The notes: a model not told the origin generated them from the letters alone. A DNA stretch of 64,000 nucleotides from Endomychus coccineus (GCA_958510875.1 OY294069.1:4960001-5024000); one strand, 5' to 3'; shown: positions 45,067-56,492, numbered from the stretch's first letter. Numbers and translations are program-made.

Positions 45067-47091
45067 AAGTTGAAGCTCTTGGATTCTACCCAGAAGAGAG
45101 ATATTCGTCACAGCTATGATTTCATTGATCTTTCTAGAACATCGTAGAATTGTGGGCGATCTCTCCCTTTGCTCTAGATAGTTCTATAGTCATCCGGAAT
45201 CTTGTTTCATATTCTACCATGAGAGATTCGAGGTAGGCGTACTAGACGACCTCAAGCTAGTCCCCCCTTCATTGACAAATTTGATCGAATTAGAGACTGG
45301 TTGTAAAAAAAATTGTGATAAGGCTCAATCGATCAATAACGTCACAAGCTTATAGCTTCAGCCAGCTGTTTCGCCCTTCTCATGGAGCTTATCAGCGGAA
45401 CATAACTAACCAACAACGTGGTAAAGAGACCAAAATATCCCACTTCATCTATGAATAGATGTCATAGACGCCATGAGATATTGTATATACCTAGTCGCGA
45501 CTGATGTATGCTCCGACGACATCGGAGCAATCGCGTCAGGCAAACCAAAACGTCTGGAACGATCTTTAAATTCGGACGCAGCACGAAGTTCCAGGGACAT
45601 CCTGTATATCAACTTGGGTACAATTCCCAATACCGCAAAGGCTGCATTTGTCATTTGTAGGTAGTAATATCTGTTCATATTAAGGGATGTAATTTGATAG
45701 GGCTGGATTCGTTGTAGCGTCATTATGAAGCGCCGATCAAACAAAAATAACAGCTCATTCGTTCTTCGAGTCAACAAAGTAACACAGATAATGAGTCTGT
45801 GTTACTCATACACGCTACAATAGACGTTTTGATACAAAAACGTTGGGGCGTTCGGCATGAAACAATAGTTTCACCTGTTCCAGAGCACACAAGCAAACAC
45901 AATTTGTTTCAGAATAAGAGAATCACGACCACGCTCCGCCGTACATTTGCTTTAGTGGAAAACTCCGATGTAAACAGGTAGAGGAGGGGGAGAAGAAAGA
46001 TAAGCTGAAAGATGGGAATGCGACAGGTCTGAATAACCACACAGAAAAGGAAACAAAGTTGTAAGAGGATAATATTATAGCCGCTCATCATTAACAAAAG
46101 CTCTTTCCAATTATTTCTATAAAGCCGTATTCAGTTTCAGGTTCTCACTGTTTATCAGATTATTTCGTCCCGATGGATGAAATGTGTAAACAACGCGGGA
46201 TGTTCTATTAATAACAACCCCTCAGCCTCACGTACGTTCAAATCTACCCTACTCTTTCCTGTTTACCTAGTAAGTCTATGGAAATCTTTGTTGTAATGTT
46301 GAACTGAATTATTGTGGTAATCGTGGATTGTTGTTCGGCTCTCTCGTGTTTATTAATATAATGTATTCTATTTTCTGATGACAAACGCTATATTCAAAGT
46401 TACTCTCCGAGTTATTACTAAATGAATACTTATGGATGCCAATTCCCCTTGACGGTTGATTTATCTCATCCATAATTGACGTATCGTCAGCGGTAGTGGT
46501 CTGCTGTAATCAGATTGCTTCTGGGAGTGTAGGTTCTAAGCCCACAGACCGCCAAACAATTATTTTTTAAATATTTTCCTTTCAGGCTACAATCTTATAC
46601 GTTCCTATCACTAATAATAGCAGTGCTATGATGACTGACGTTGCAGCAACAATTGCAAATGTCAGCAACTCGAATATTGGTCGTCGTACAATAGCCAACA
46701 ATTAATCCGGTTGCGCCCGATACTCCAATAAACTTGTTTTGTATCTGCTTGTATCTGCTAAAGCATCAGTTAACGATGAGGTAATTTGCAATTCTGACGT
46801 GTGATCAGGTAATGACGTTGATAACTGCACATTGAATAATTGAGTGCTTATGCCAATTCGATATACCACATGCTACCAGTGGGGAGTATGTATTTTTCCC
46901 CCTGCATAGATCTTGATATCTCTGCTATGAAATAATTATCTCTTTCCGATCACACTATTAATTGTAATATGTATTCAATGTATTTAGGTAGCTACCTTCA
47001 AATAAGATGAGAATCAGTAATGAATCATCCATAGCCAAGCTCCACAGCATAAGCGACAATAGTGATTTCACAGTAATAAGTACGTAATAAT
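43901..47091. other. Unassigned DNA, no convincing gene
   Basis: Contains the (CT)n run at 45021 and a tRNA-like sequence near 46490. A minus-strand frame at 45445-45777 (110 codons) spans a gatatacaggatgtccctgg phrase often seen in insect repeats; no protein family is recognised. Confidence 0.4.
45021..45062. repeat. (CT)n microsatellite
   Basis: An uninterrupted CT run of 21 repeats. Confidence 0.95.
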
Positions 47092-47491
47092 CAGCCCTTA
47101 TCCACTAAAAATACTATTAAAGTGAAAAGAAGTTACAACTACCAAGTAGCCATCATAAACTGAAGTTTTATCTGATAATGGCTACTTGGTAGCTGTAAGG
47201 TCATCAGTACCTTAATAGTATGATAGTTATCCATTAAAAATGCTATTAATATACTTAGGACGTTTCAGCTACCAACTAGCCATCATAAACTGAAGTTTAC
47301 TCTGATAATGGCTACTTAAAATCGAAAAGTCCTCAGTACTTTGATAGTATTATCCACTAAGAATACTATTAATGTACTTAGGACGTTTTAGCTACCAGCT
47401 AGTCATCATAAACTGAAGTTTGCTCTGATGATGGCTATTTAATATCTGATAGGTTCACTAAAAATACTAATATTGTACTTAGGACGTTTCA
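47092..47491. repeat. Tandem array of palindromic, hammerhead-like units
   Basis: Units of about 105-130 bp begin ttatccactaaaaatact at 47098, ttatccattaaaaatgct at 47228, ttatccactaagaatact at 47350 and a partial one at 47453. Each contains agctaccaactagccatcat followed, after aaactgaagtttact, by its reverse complement ctgataatggctacttggta, so each unit can fold as a hairpin. Both arms resemble the motif at 37845-37886, in opposite orientations. Core bases vary (CTGATAA, CTGATGA, TTATGA). Confidence 0.8.
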
Positions 47492-48285
47492 AGCGTAACT
47501 CTATTTATTGCTTTCTACCACCAAAATGTGTTGTTCTTCATCCAATGCATCTCTTACAATATTTATTGCTTATCACACGAGAGGTTATTATAAGTCATAT
47601 CAGTTATCACTAATCAGTTATTGTGCTATCACCATTTTTTGATGACTCTCAAAAGACATTTTACAGTGTGAACCAAGAGTTTGTCACATTATGATCTTTG
47701 TATACGATTGAGGCCAGTTTTGTGGAAATTCCAACGATTCAAGCTGTATGGAAAAATGTATACAAAAAGATAAACATTTCTCGTCTTTGGCGAAGTTACG
47801 AAATATAAATAGGAATTAAAATCAACACAAATTCACTTGAAGATCTTCTGTGACGTAATTATGTGAGTGCGGAAGATGATCGAATCTTGAATGCATCTCA
47901 CGAAATGCCTTTCTCGCTGATGGTTGGACATAGTTCCAAGTGTTGCCAAATATATTGTGAATACGTCATAGAACGCCAACCCAGACTCGTACCTTTCCTG
48001 CAACATACCCAACGTGAATTTTAATACGAAATAGTTCAGATATTTCCGCAAGTTTATAAGGGTATGTTGTCTCAACTTAGAAACGGTCGTATCATGCATA
48101 CATTTTCCATAGTTTCCATACGTAACAGGAGATTATGAACATAAATCATTAACATCCACCTAAATTTCTTAATGAGAACGGGGACATCTCGATAAAATTA
48201 AGTAGAATTACTGGTGACTAGAACTTTCTATCCAGGAATTCCTTTTCACCAGGGTCAGATCATAATTAAATAGCTATTTAAAGAT
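47492..48285. other. Unassigned AT-rich DNA
   Basis: No feature recognised. Confidence 0.5.
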
Positions 48286-48289
48286 AAAA

Positions 48290-48750
48290 AAAAAGATATT
48301 TTACTTTGTTAAATATTACTTTATTCAAAAGAACATTGATTGAAATATCGAACTTTACAGTTCATTATCAAAATATTGAAACATCATAGTATTTATACGA
48401 GATTTACAATGAATGGCAATAGCACACATAGCCACTAAAGATAATTGTGTTGAGATAGTAATCGGCAATAGATTAAACTGTTGGTAATTAATTTCCAAGG
48501 ATTGTGTTACGTCGAATTTAACAGGGTGAACAAAGTGGAACTTCCTAAATCTGGTTGCTCGTTAAGTGTTTGAAGGATTATTGTGTTTGAATATTTCTAT
48601 AGATTCTAATAAATTTCCACCATTAATAATTGTTTGTACAATATCTAGATTTTCTAGTGGAGAAAACGTTGTTGGGTTTCTATAAAGTGGTTTGAAGAAT
48701 TAGAATCACTTTTATTTAATTGAAATGACTTAAAATATTCCTTATTGCAT
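48290..48750 (-). pseudogene. GIY-YIG endonuclease fragment, PLE type
   Basis: The minus strand reads KEYFKSFQLNKSDSN, NHFIETQQRFSPLENLDIVQ and NGGNLLESIEIFKHNN, the C-terminal half of a GIY-YIG domain and its tail. It parallels 13440-13740 in both coding and noncoding parts (actttacagttcattatc shared). The Y-I-G core is not present. Confidence 0.55.
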
Positions 48751-48754
48751 CCTT

Positions 48755-48808
48755 AGTTAGATATGGAATGAGCATTTGGGGCTCAGCTTATTATAATGTC
48801 TTAAAGCC
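48755..48808 (+). pseudogene. LINE scrap, Y-G-x-x-x-W-G block
   Basis: Plus strand reads LVRYGMSIWGSAYYNVLKP, the block after the RT thumb. It is in opposite orientation to the RT that starts three bases farther on, suggesting a 5' inversion or two chance neighbours. Confidence 0.5.
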
Positions 48809-48810
48809 TC

Positions 48811-49228
48811 TTCATGTACGACGACCATATCATCTGCAAAAGCTATCAGTCTTCCACATAAGTTCTTAGAAACTAAAAGGTCATTAATATATAAAGAGAA
48901 TAAGGTAGGCCCTAATATATCTCCTTGTGGTATGTCAACGGTTGATATTTGGTCATGGCTCCTTTTGTCACCAATTTTTGTTTTTTGCGTTCGGTTATAT
49001 AGTCAGATAACTTTCAAGTAGGTTGACAGCATTTCCTTGAATGCCAATACTATTATGCTTACTGATTCTGAGATTGCATCCTGAGTAGAAATTTTCTAGC
49101 GGAAGCCATATTGACTTTTACTTATTATTTTGAATTTCTTTAGAAATTTATTTAGCCTTTTTGATACAACTTTTTCAACAAATTTACCGATTATTGGGAG
49201 AACGGAAATTGGTTAAGTGTTTTATATC
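48811..49228 (-). pseudogene. LINE RT fragment, minus strand
   Basis: Minus-strand order: PISVLPIIGKFVEKVVSKRL, SKSQYGFR, a degraded motif A region, VDIPQGDILGPTLFSLYIND (motif B) and IAFADDMVVVHE (motif C, FADD, about 48835). Stops interrupt it. A 14-base C run at 49228-49241 lies at its 5' edge. Confidence 0.8.
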
Positions 49229-49241
49229 CCCCCCCCCCCCC
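49228..49241 (+). repeat. Poly(C) run
   Basis: Fourteen consecutive C; possibly length-variable or an assembly-sensitive spot. Confidence 0.9.
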
Positions 49242-50420
49242 TATACATAAGTGTAATGATAGAGCGTTTGAAGTTTTTCCGTACTTCCCCTATTTACATC
49301 ATATACATTTGTTTATTAAAATCGATAATGGCTCTACGATGAAGAGAGATATTTCTTCTAAGATTGTCGGAACTAATTAATACTATTTTAGACCATCAGC
49401 TCTTGAAAAATAAAATATGAGTAATGGCGAAGATAACCGTGAATATCGTCTGGTAAACCAGACAAAGTGCGAGATTAATGGCAATTTTTCTACTCGATAA
49501 CAGCGTAGACAAAAGCAAGATGGTGAACAAAAAAGCAGCGGCTCCCTCGTAACTTCGAAGACAATAAGCTGATACAAGAGTGCCGTCACGAGATACGAGC
49601 TAAATAACTTCAGACATCTCAATAGACCGGATCATAGGGGTTTTATGTGGCTGAAAGGTGGCAGCTCTGGCAGCTAATATCTCAGTGCAGTGTGCGAGCA
49701 AATACGCGACAGAAAGATAGAGATGGACTATTCGGAATAAGTGGCTGCGACTGGGGCAGTCCCAAGCTACACGTTTTTTATTCTCTGGAGCAAAAACTAC
49801 TTACACATTATCTTACAAAATGTTAGAATAGCTCACTCGAAACGTTACGTCACTTCCGTTTACGTTTATGAACACGGGCGCTGTCGGGTAGATTTCTACC
49901 AGTGTGTGTCTCTTGATATTGCTAGAATTGCTACCCATTCTGATGCCTTGACAATTGGACTAGTCCAATCAAAATTACCAGTTTGTTTGAACTCGAAATT
50001 ACCATAAAATTGCATTAATAGTATATTGAATAACAAGTTTAGAAAAGCAAGGTTTTACCAAACTAACTTTTCAGTTCATAAAAAATTGAATTTTACTCTT
50101 CCTTCACTAACAAATGTAACATCGGCGGATTGATACCAAAATAATGTTTCTCCTTTTTCGATTTAGTGCTATAGTTCAAAATGACAATGCTTACATATTA
50201 CTACTACTAGTGCAAAGTAGCAATCAACGACACTTTTTTAATTTGTACTTTATCGAATCTACGCTATCTATAAGTATTGAAATCAAAAGACTAACTATTA
50301 TTATACTGTTATCTCAGTACAAATTCAATTGAAACAAGCTATAAAATAAAAATAGAATTGGCAGCATGTTCACAAATAGATGCTATCTTATGATGAATAA
50401 ACTCATAACGTAATATCACA
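49242..50420. other. Unassigned DNA upstream of the tRNA cluster
   Basis: No gene recognised. Confidence 0.5.
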
Positions 50421-50493
50421 GCCCGGCTAGCTCAGTCGGTAGAGCACGAGACTCTTAATCTCGGGGTCGTGGGTTCGAGCCCCACGTTGGGCG
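50421..50493 (+). tRNA. tRNA-Lys (CTT), copy 1
   Basis: 73 nt. Acceptor GCCCGGC pairs with GTTGGGC (two G-U pairs), D-arm with tagctcagtcggtagagc (A box), anticodon arm cgaga-CTCTTAA-tctcg with anticodon CTT, and T-arm ending gggttcgagcccc (B box). Discriminator base G. No intron. A TTTT run at 50499-50502 can serve as the Pol III terminator. Sequence is identical to copy 2. Confidence 0.97.
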
Positions 50494-50592
50494 AAACCTT
50501 TTGCTTTGCTATTTTTGAACAATACTTTATTTATTTTTACTTACCGGTAGGTTGCCATAAACGTACTCCTGTTTTTAAATTCAACATTTACG

Positions 50593-50674
50593 GGTAGCGT
50601 GGCCGAGCGGTCTAAGGCGCTGGTTTAAGGCACCAGTCTCCTCGGAGGCGTGGGTTCGAATCCCACCGCTGCCA
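50593..50674 (+). tRNA. tRNA-Leu (AAG), copy 1
   Basis: 82 nt with the long variable arm of a leucine tRNA. Acceptor GGTAGCG pairs with CGCTGCC, discriminator A. Anticodon arm ctggt-TTAAGGC-accag with anticodon AAG. B box gggttcgaatccc. TTTT at 50677-50680. Lies 99 bp after tRNA-Lys copy 1, each with its own internal promoter. Confidence 0.96.
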
Positions 50675-51420
50675 TATTTTAGTCAAAAATATAATTTATT
50701 GCATAGCAGAATAAGACGTTTCGAATCTATAATGTTCTTTCATCACTGAAGTTGACGATTCCTTATTGTGGAAATTATTATTCTACAATTCAAATGGTTC
50801 CGTTCTTTCAACGTGTTTTAACATTTCTTAACTGAATTTGCAAATCTCAAATTAAATAGTTGTAGGTATGTAGTTGATAACTATGTAGGTACTAATTTCC
50901 GAAATTTAATTCCTCAACATTATGAATTGTTCGTTTTCCGAATAGTTCTCTTTGTTAATTAAATACCTCTACCACTATCTGTGAATAGTTTGGAATATGT
51001 TGGTCATTACAATAACGGTCCACTGATGTGATATCGCTGATTCGTTAATTTCAAACCCGTTTAAAGCACCACCATTGAATTCTCTTTCCGCCAGATCTGA
51101 ACAGTAACATTTCTTTTGTACGTTGAACCAAACTGGTAAAAATATTAGATATAAGGAAAACTTAATGCAGTTTTCCGCATACCAAAATTTATCGGAATGA
51201 AGAAACAATTTATAAAGTACGTAAGTACTAATATATTATTTCAAAAGGGTATCCGACTAAATCCGTTCTTAATTGCCTCCTATTTAAAAGCTATTCATTG
51301 TCTTTGAGGGTAGGTACTTTCCCTATAAATTCTTTAATTAAGTTATATTGCTGAAAACTGATACAGGCGTATACAAAGCTTTCCAGCTTCTGTAAGAATG
51401 ATTTCAAAACGAGTTCGTAA

Positions 51421-51493
51421 GCCCGGCTAGCTCAGTCGGTAGAGCACGAGACTCTTAATCTCGGGGTCGTGGGTTCGAGCCCCACGTTGGGCG
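51421..51493 (+). tRNA. tRNA-Lys (CTT), copy 2
   Basis: Identical over 73 nt to copy 1, exactly 1000 bp downstream. A six-T run at 51498-51503 follows. Confidence 0.97.
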
Positions 51494-51604
51494 GAACTTT
51501 TTTACGATTTTTATTGGTTTATTTTTACCCATGAATTTATTTTTACTTACCTACATATTATGTATCTCAAGAAAATGCTCTAGTTTACGAATCAACCGTT
51601 ACAA

Positions 51605-51686
51605 GGTAGCGTGGCCGAGCGGTCTAAGGCGCTGGTTTAAGGCACCAGTCTCCTCGGAGGCGTGGGTTCGAATCCCACCGCTGCCA
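51605..51686 (+). tRNA. tRNA-Leu (AAG), copy 2
   Basis: Identical over 82 nt to copy 1, 111 bp after tRNA-Lys copy 2. TTTT at 51689-51692. A 61-codon frame over this gene (51531-51716) is a shadow of the tRNA. Confidence 0.96.
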
Positions 51687-51689
51687 TAT

Positions 51690-52852
51690 TTTGATTGCTC
51701 CGACTATTTCCTATGAATCTTGTATATTATTCGTTATTTAGCTTTTCGTAAAGTAATGAATAAATCATTCTACAATTAAAAGCTTCGACAATAATACAAA
51801 TTACTTGTAATTTTAAATGTTATTCACAAATGGTTGTAGTGTTACCAAACGTTTGAAGAAAAAAAGTAACTGCACGTATATAATATTTCTGAGATGCGGT
51901 TGTTGGCACTTTATTCATTACTGTACTCTGATAAATAACATTATCCATAACGATGGTGGAGGGCTCTTCTATATTCACTATTCGAAATAATATGATATTT
52001 TATAACGTTTCTTTTGAATCATATACATGGCGATTTCGGTTTTAAAGGAAATGAAGAAAGGAGTACTCATTCAACATATGCAATACAACCCTCCAATGTT
52101 GTAAAATGTTTTGAGATCAGAAAACAAATATTTCTGTATCTAAAACATGACGCATTTTATTGTTTTCTTCGACCGATGACTTATCTATGATTCTTGATTA
52201 TTTTCGACGGGTGGAAACCCTCAGTTTGCCGTACTCGAGTATATGACATTCATTTGAGTTCTGATGAAAACTTTACGTACCGTATATCCTAGAATCCTTC
52301 CTTGTAAATAAACGAACGATTCCAGTTTCCTTACTCGCCATTACATAATGAAGCATAAAGCGTTGTTAAATTGTTCAATTTAAATAACCTATTCTAACCA
52401 TTCTACCCGCTATTCTTGGTAAGTGTATGGCCTGATTTCAACTATGATGAATTGCTTTCCCAGAACCGACTCGTAAATTTGCATGCTCTCGCTTGTAATT
52501 TTCTCACGCTTGCCGTTCTTTTCAAATGTTATTTTGATCGGACTTACTGTTTGGTTTCGACGTTATTAAATATTAATTAGAATTTTCCACCGCAGGAACC
52601 CGACGTGTTTAACCGGAAATAAATAATGCAATTAATAAGAATTTGATTTATTTTGAATGGAAATTAGAAGGGTGGTGTAAGTAACAGCAGCTGAGGGTTT
52701 TTGTTCGAATAAAACGGATTGTATTATGAAGCTGTAGTCAGTCCAGTCACTCTGCAATTTTCTACCCCTTTTTGGGTCAAATATATGAACCAAAATTGTA
52801 TGATGTATATTTACGTTTTCGGGTGTGCTAAACACGAATATGGTGTAAGAAA
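51690..52852. other. Unassigned AT-rich DNA
   Basis: No gene recognised. Confidence 0.5.
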
Positions 52853-53150
52853 TTACCTAAGAGTGCTGCGCTTGTAGTTATTAGTCAATTTTAGATGTCC
52901 AAAATCACCCGAATTGACGTTTTTCCAATATTTATATGATTTAAATATGCTGGTAGGTCGTTTGTATATACAATGTATAGAAATGGACCTAAGACTGAGC
53001 CTTGGGGAACTCCTGTACATGGTGACGATTTGATTTTCTACTACGCACTGACTTCTATTTGGAAGATACCATTCGCATAATGTGAGTGCTATGCCTCTAA
53101 CACTCATCTGTTCTAATTTCATCAACATGATCATATAATTAACGGCTATC
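52853..53150 (-). pseudogene. LINE RT fragment, minus strand
   Basis: Reads MLMKLEQMSVRGIALTLCEW, LPNRSQCVVENQIVTM, and, after a frameshift, the motif B region with a degraded IN.LP. The block between motif A and B (K-L-x-x-x-G-V-R-G-I-A-x-x-x-x-x-S-Y-L-x-x-R-x-Q) identifies it. Only about 90 residues remain. Confidence 0.7.
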
Positions 53151-54046
53151 GTTGACTTTCGACAAATTTTGACACATCAGTTAGGCCAACTACAACAGGA
53201 TCTTGTTTAACACGATGGTGTACCACTTCACAACATAAGATAGGTATCTGATTACCTTACCAAAAAATTTGGTTATAGATGGATGAGCGTAATGGACCAG
53301 TGATGAATGGTCATCCCGGTTTCCAGATCTCAGGGTCTGACGTTATAAGGCTCTCTTATATGATTTATAATTATATAATTTAACAATCATTACAACTTTA
53401 CGTGGCGATAATTGCAAGTGACATGCTTCGAATTTGAATATATTCAAAAACGTAATGTAAAACTTTCAGATGGAGGATGAGTGCTGGAACGCTTCAGAAT
53501 TTTCAAGTAAATCTTTTATACTGAAATACGCTTCTACTTACCGCATCTTACACCTACAACTATTATAATTTTCAACTAGAGCTGGTCGGAAACTTTTTCT
53601 GGCTCAGGAAAAATAATTGAATACATAAAGTTGTGTGAAAAACATTATTGCCTCATACAATGGCAAGCTTTCTACTGTGTATATCCATAAATCGGATTTA
53701 TAGAAAGGAACTTTTTAAAGCTTCCGTCAATAAACTACAGATTCGTTCAAAGTTTTATGAGGCTATACCCGAGAGTATTTTTAGCATTTATGGCGATGCA
53801 GAAAGTACAAATAATGATTCACTTATTCATAGACTGTCTAGCCAATGATTTAAAACTTGAACTGAATACCAAACGTACTTCTCTAATACCGTCCGCAAAA
53901 TGGCAAATGGCTCAAGGAATGACGACAGAATTTTAAAATATTTATGTATTTCGGGCTATTATTATTTACCTAATTTTCTCATCAACTATAGTTTAGTTCG
54001 TAATTACTTTTCGCCTAATTTAGGCTATATATTTGTAGGGTTTGGC
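53151..54046. other. Unassigned AT-rich DNA
   Basis: No gene recognised. Confidence 0.5.
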
Positions 54047-54499
54047 AGTGGTGGCTGGTACTGAGGGGCACAAGGGCACATGCCCACAGTCACCAACGTG
54101 CCCATCCAACCACCAAGATAAACACAGAAAGAAATTGGCTTGTAATTCAATGCATTGTTTTATTTCGCAAGTCAGGTGCATGAAATGCTAACGCTCAAAA
54201 CTATGTTCCGGGGAACGTTCTAAAATGTACCTACTTCAAGTGTGATTCGACTGACTATGGTTATCTTCGCCATACGCGCTTATACTGTTGGTTTTGTGGC
54301 ACAAAGAATCATATATCCAGTAAACGTCTTGACTTCATAGTGTACAGTGTGTGAATTCAATTCGAGGACGTGAAGTCTGAAGTGAGCCTTTGAATTGGCT
54401 TTACAAGGCCATGATGAGACATTGACGTCGGAAAATCCAGGTATTTATTCAAAAGCGTCTCAAAAACTATTCAGAATGAATTGCTACGATGAAAAATGA

Positions 54500-54725
54500 T
54501 TAAAGAATACGTATTTGTTGCAGCCGAAGAAATGTGCCCGAAAATGTGAATTTATTTAAGACATTTGTCAGTTTGTCAGCAAGCACCGTGGCTCGGAGGG
54601 TATAAGAGATCGTAGAAAATATATCGTCTCAACTGTCTGACAAAAATGGACATTTTGAGTGGTTTTGTCTAGCCTTGGATGTGTCAGATACTGCTCAGGC
54701 GTTGATTTTTATTCGAGGAGTAGAT
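54500..54725 (+). pseudogene. hAT transposase, N-terminal segment (GTF2IRD2-like)
   Basis: Plus-strand frames give VAAEEMCPKNV-like, SLSASTVARRV, then NISSQLSDKNGHFEWF CLALDVSDTAQ and IFIRGVDK. This is the region around the first catalytic aspartate (LALDxSxD) of hAT transposases; here LALDVSDTAQ lacks the two or three residues normally found between D and SDTAQ. Frame breaks precede it. Confidence 0.75.
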
Positions 54726-54734
54726 AAAAGGTAT

Positions 54735-55445
54735 GTCTCGAATGGTCTCAAACTCAATCGACAAAAAACGCAGAGAATTGTTTTTTCAACCAATAGCTCA
54801 CTGACAAGTGGTTCTCATGTCAATCTCTTGGGAATGATAGTTGATGACCAACTATCATGGAGGACACATATTGATAGACTGAGTCGCAAGTTATCTAGTA
54901 CAATTTTTCTTATGAGAAAGTTGAGAGACTCCATGAACGAGAAAGCACTGCTTTGTGTTTATCATGCGCTCTTTCACTCGAGCCTCTGCTATGGTATCTT
55001 GCTCTGGGGAGACTCTACACATGCAGATACCATTTTTAAATTACAAAAATGGGCACTCAGAACAATTGCCTGGGTGAATAGTAGATTTGCACACTGTGAA
55101 CCCCTATTTAAGAAATATGGTATTTTAACTCTGCCGTGTTTATTCATCTTTTATTCTCTAATGGAGGTTCACAAGGATGTTGGTAGTTTTGCGAGTCAAG
55201 CCGATGTTCATAATTATCCAACAAGATATGCTCTAGCTGGTCATCTGAGAACTCCTCGAAATCGGCTTGTTAAAACGGATCGAAATTCCTTAAATCTAAA
55301 CCTATACAATAAACTTCCCCAGCAAATTAGGAGTTTGGACTTACGTGCTTTTCAAAGTAGAGTTAAACGGCTACTTTTGAATGGAGTTTTTTATTCGCAA
55401 CAAGACTTTTTAAACTTTGACATGCCACATTTTCTAAGGCTTTGA
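54735..55445 (+). pseudogene. LINE ORF2 thumb and C-terminus
   Basis: Open frame: LKLNRQKTQRIVFS, VNLLGMIVDDQLSWRTHIDR, CYGILLWGDSTHADTIFKLQ, WALRTIAW, NYPTRYALAGHLRTPRNRL, NLYNKLPQQIR and a stop at 55445. No palm motifs remain. The frame is uninterrupted, so the insertion is relatively young. It fuses by chance with the upstream hAT frame (Met at 54675). Confidence 0.85.
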
Positions 55446-55622
55446 CTGTTTATCTTTAATTATTAAATGTTTTAACCGTGTCATTGTAATATATTTTAAT
55501 ATTATAAAATTGCTAGTCTTTAGCTGTTCTTGTACTTTATTGTTTTTAAATTTTTAAATTGTTATAACTCAATTTGACGTGCCACAAATGTAGTTTCTAT
55601 GTATTGTTTTGGCTCAATAAAT

Positions 55623-55666
<44 letters not shown>
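55623..55666 (+). repeat. (TAC)n LINE tail
   Basis: About fourteen TAC repeats between the LINE aataaa and the resumed hAT frame. Confidence 0.9.
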
Positions 55667-56170
55667 TGAAGTGTATGAAGAACTTCTTGATATTGATAGT
55701 ATTCACGGCACGACTACTGGGGAAGATATTTTTGAGGGAATTGAAAATGTCATTAATAAAAAGAACCTTCGATGGAAAAACTTGGAATCTGTTACTACTG
55801 ATGGAGACAAAAACATATGTGGTAAAAATAAAGGAGTGGTTGCTCTTGTGTCAAAGGATGTATGATGGTGGTTCAAAACCATTAGTCTTACACTGTATCA
55901 TTCATTAACAGTCCTTGTGCAGGAAATGTTTGGATATGTCTAAAACCAGTCATATCAGTTATTAATTTCATCAGATCCACTGGGCTGAATCAGCGACAAT
56001 TCCTCAATTAAGCATAATTACTTACTTGTGTGAGAAAACTTTCTTCAAAATGAAGTACACAAAGAATGCAGATCTGAGTTAACCGATGAGCATCTTAAAT
56101 CTATTTTAATAATTGGTACATGTAAAATTGGTCCACAACTACAAACTATTGTCAGTGAAAAATAACAATT
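55667..56170 (+). pseudogene. hAT transposase, C-terminal segment (GTF2IRD2-like)
   Basis: Reads EVYEELLDIDSIHGTTTGED, VTTDGDKNICGKNKGVVALV (second catalytic-aspartate region), LHCIIH, LCRKCLDMSK after a frame break, and TYLCEKTFFKMKY-like and DEHLKSI-like scraps near the end. The order matches GTF2IRD2/FAM200-like hAT proteins, but several hundred residues between LCRKCLDMS and the C-terminal dimerisation part are missing. Confidence 0.8.
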
Positions 56171-56492
56171 AAGTACACAAATCTCATTAGTATTTCATAT
56201 GTTATAATGTTTATATGTTATATGTTTATCTGTTCATATGTTATAATGTTTATAATGTTAGAGGGATTTATTTCAATTATTTGTTAGTTATTATGTTTAA
56301 GTTAAATTTTCTGCGTATTATATTTGTCAGTAAGCTTTACCTAGCAAATAAATAGAACCGAGTTATTATTATTCTGTGTCTTTTTATCCAACTTATCACA
56401 ACAACAATAACAACAATAAGCCATTAGCTGTCGCAGACCGGATTGATGACACTGGCGGGCCGGATTTGGCCCGTGGGCCATAGTTTGGAGGC

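Larger units (their letters stand above)
54735..55666 (+). mobile_element. LINE 3' fragment inserted in hAT, with (TAC)n tail
   Basis: Truncated LINE from just after motif C to a stop at 55445, a short 3' UTR with aataaa (55615) and a (TAC)n tail. It separates FIRGVDK from YEVYEELLD of the hAT. No certain TSD. Confidence 0.8.
54047..56492 (+). mobile_element. GTF2IRD2-like hAT relic split by a LINE
   Basis: Transposase segments at 54500-54725 and 55667-56170 are collinear parts of one hAT (Charlie-like) protein; a LINE of 0.93 kb sits between. The right end (56450-56492) has gggccggatttggcccgtgg and catagtttggaggc, the usual end of such hATs. The left boundary at a hAT-like cagtggtggctgg (54047) is uncertain, because this end does not match the right end. 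Confidence 0.7.

Noticed and set aside
44830..45147. 105-codon frame with a Leu-Ser run
   Set aside because: Its repeat is the (CT)n microsatellite; the rest shows no signature.
47092..47491. CRISPR array
   Set aside because: Units are palindromic, over 100 bp and with no unique spacers, in a eukaryotic context.
51531..51716. 61-codon plus-strand frame
   Set aside because: Most of it is the tRNA-Leu gene read as protein (WPSGLRRWFK...), a well-known artefact.
55599..55865. Frame starting in a poly-Tyr run
   Set aside because: The Tyr run is the (TAC)n LINE tail fused by chance to a hAT transposase relic; only the part after 55667 is meaningful.
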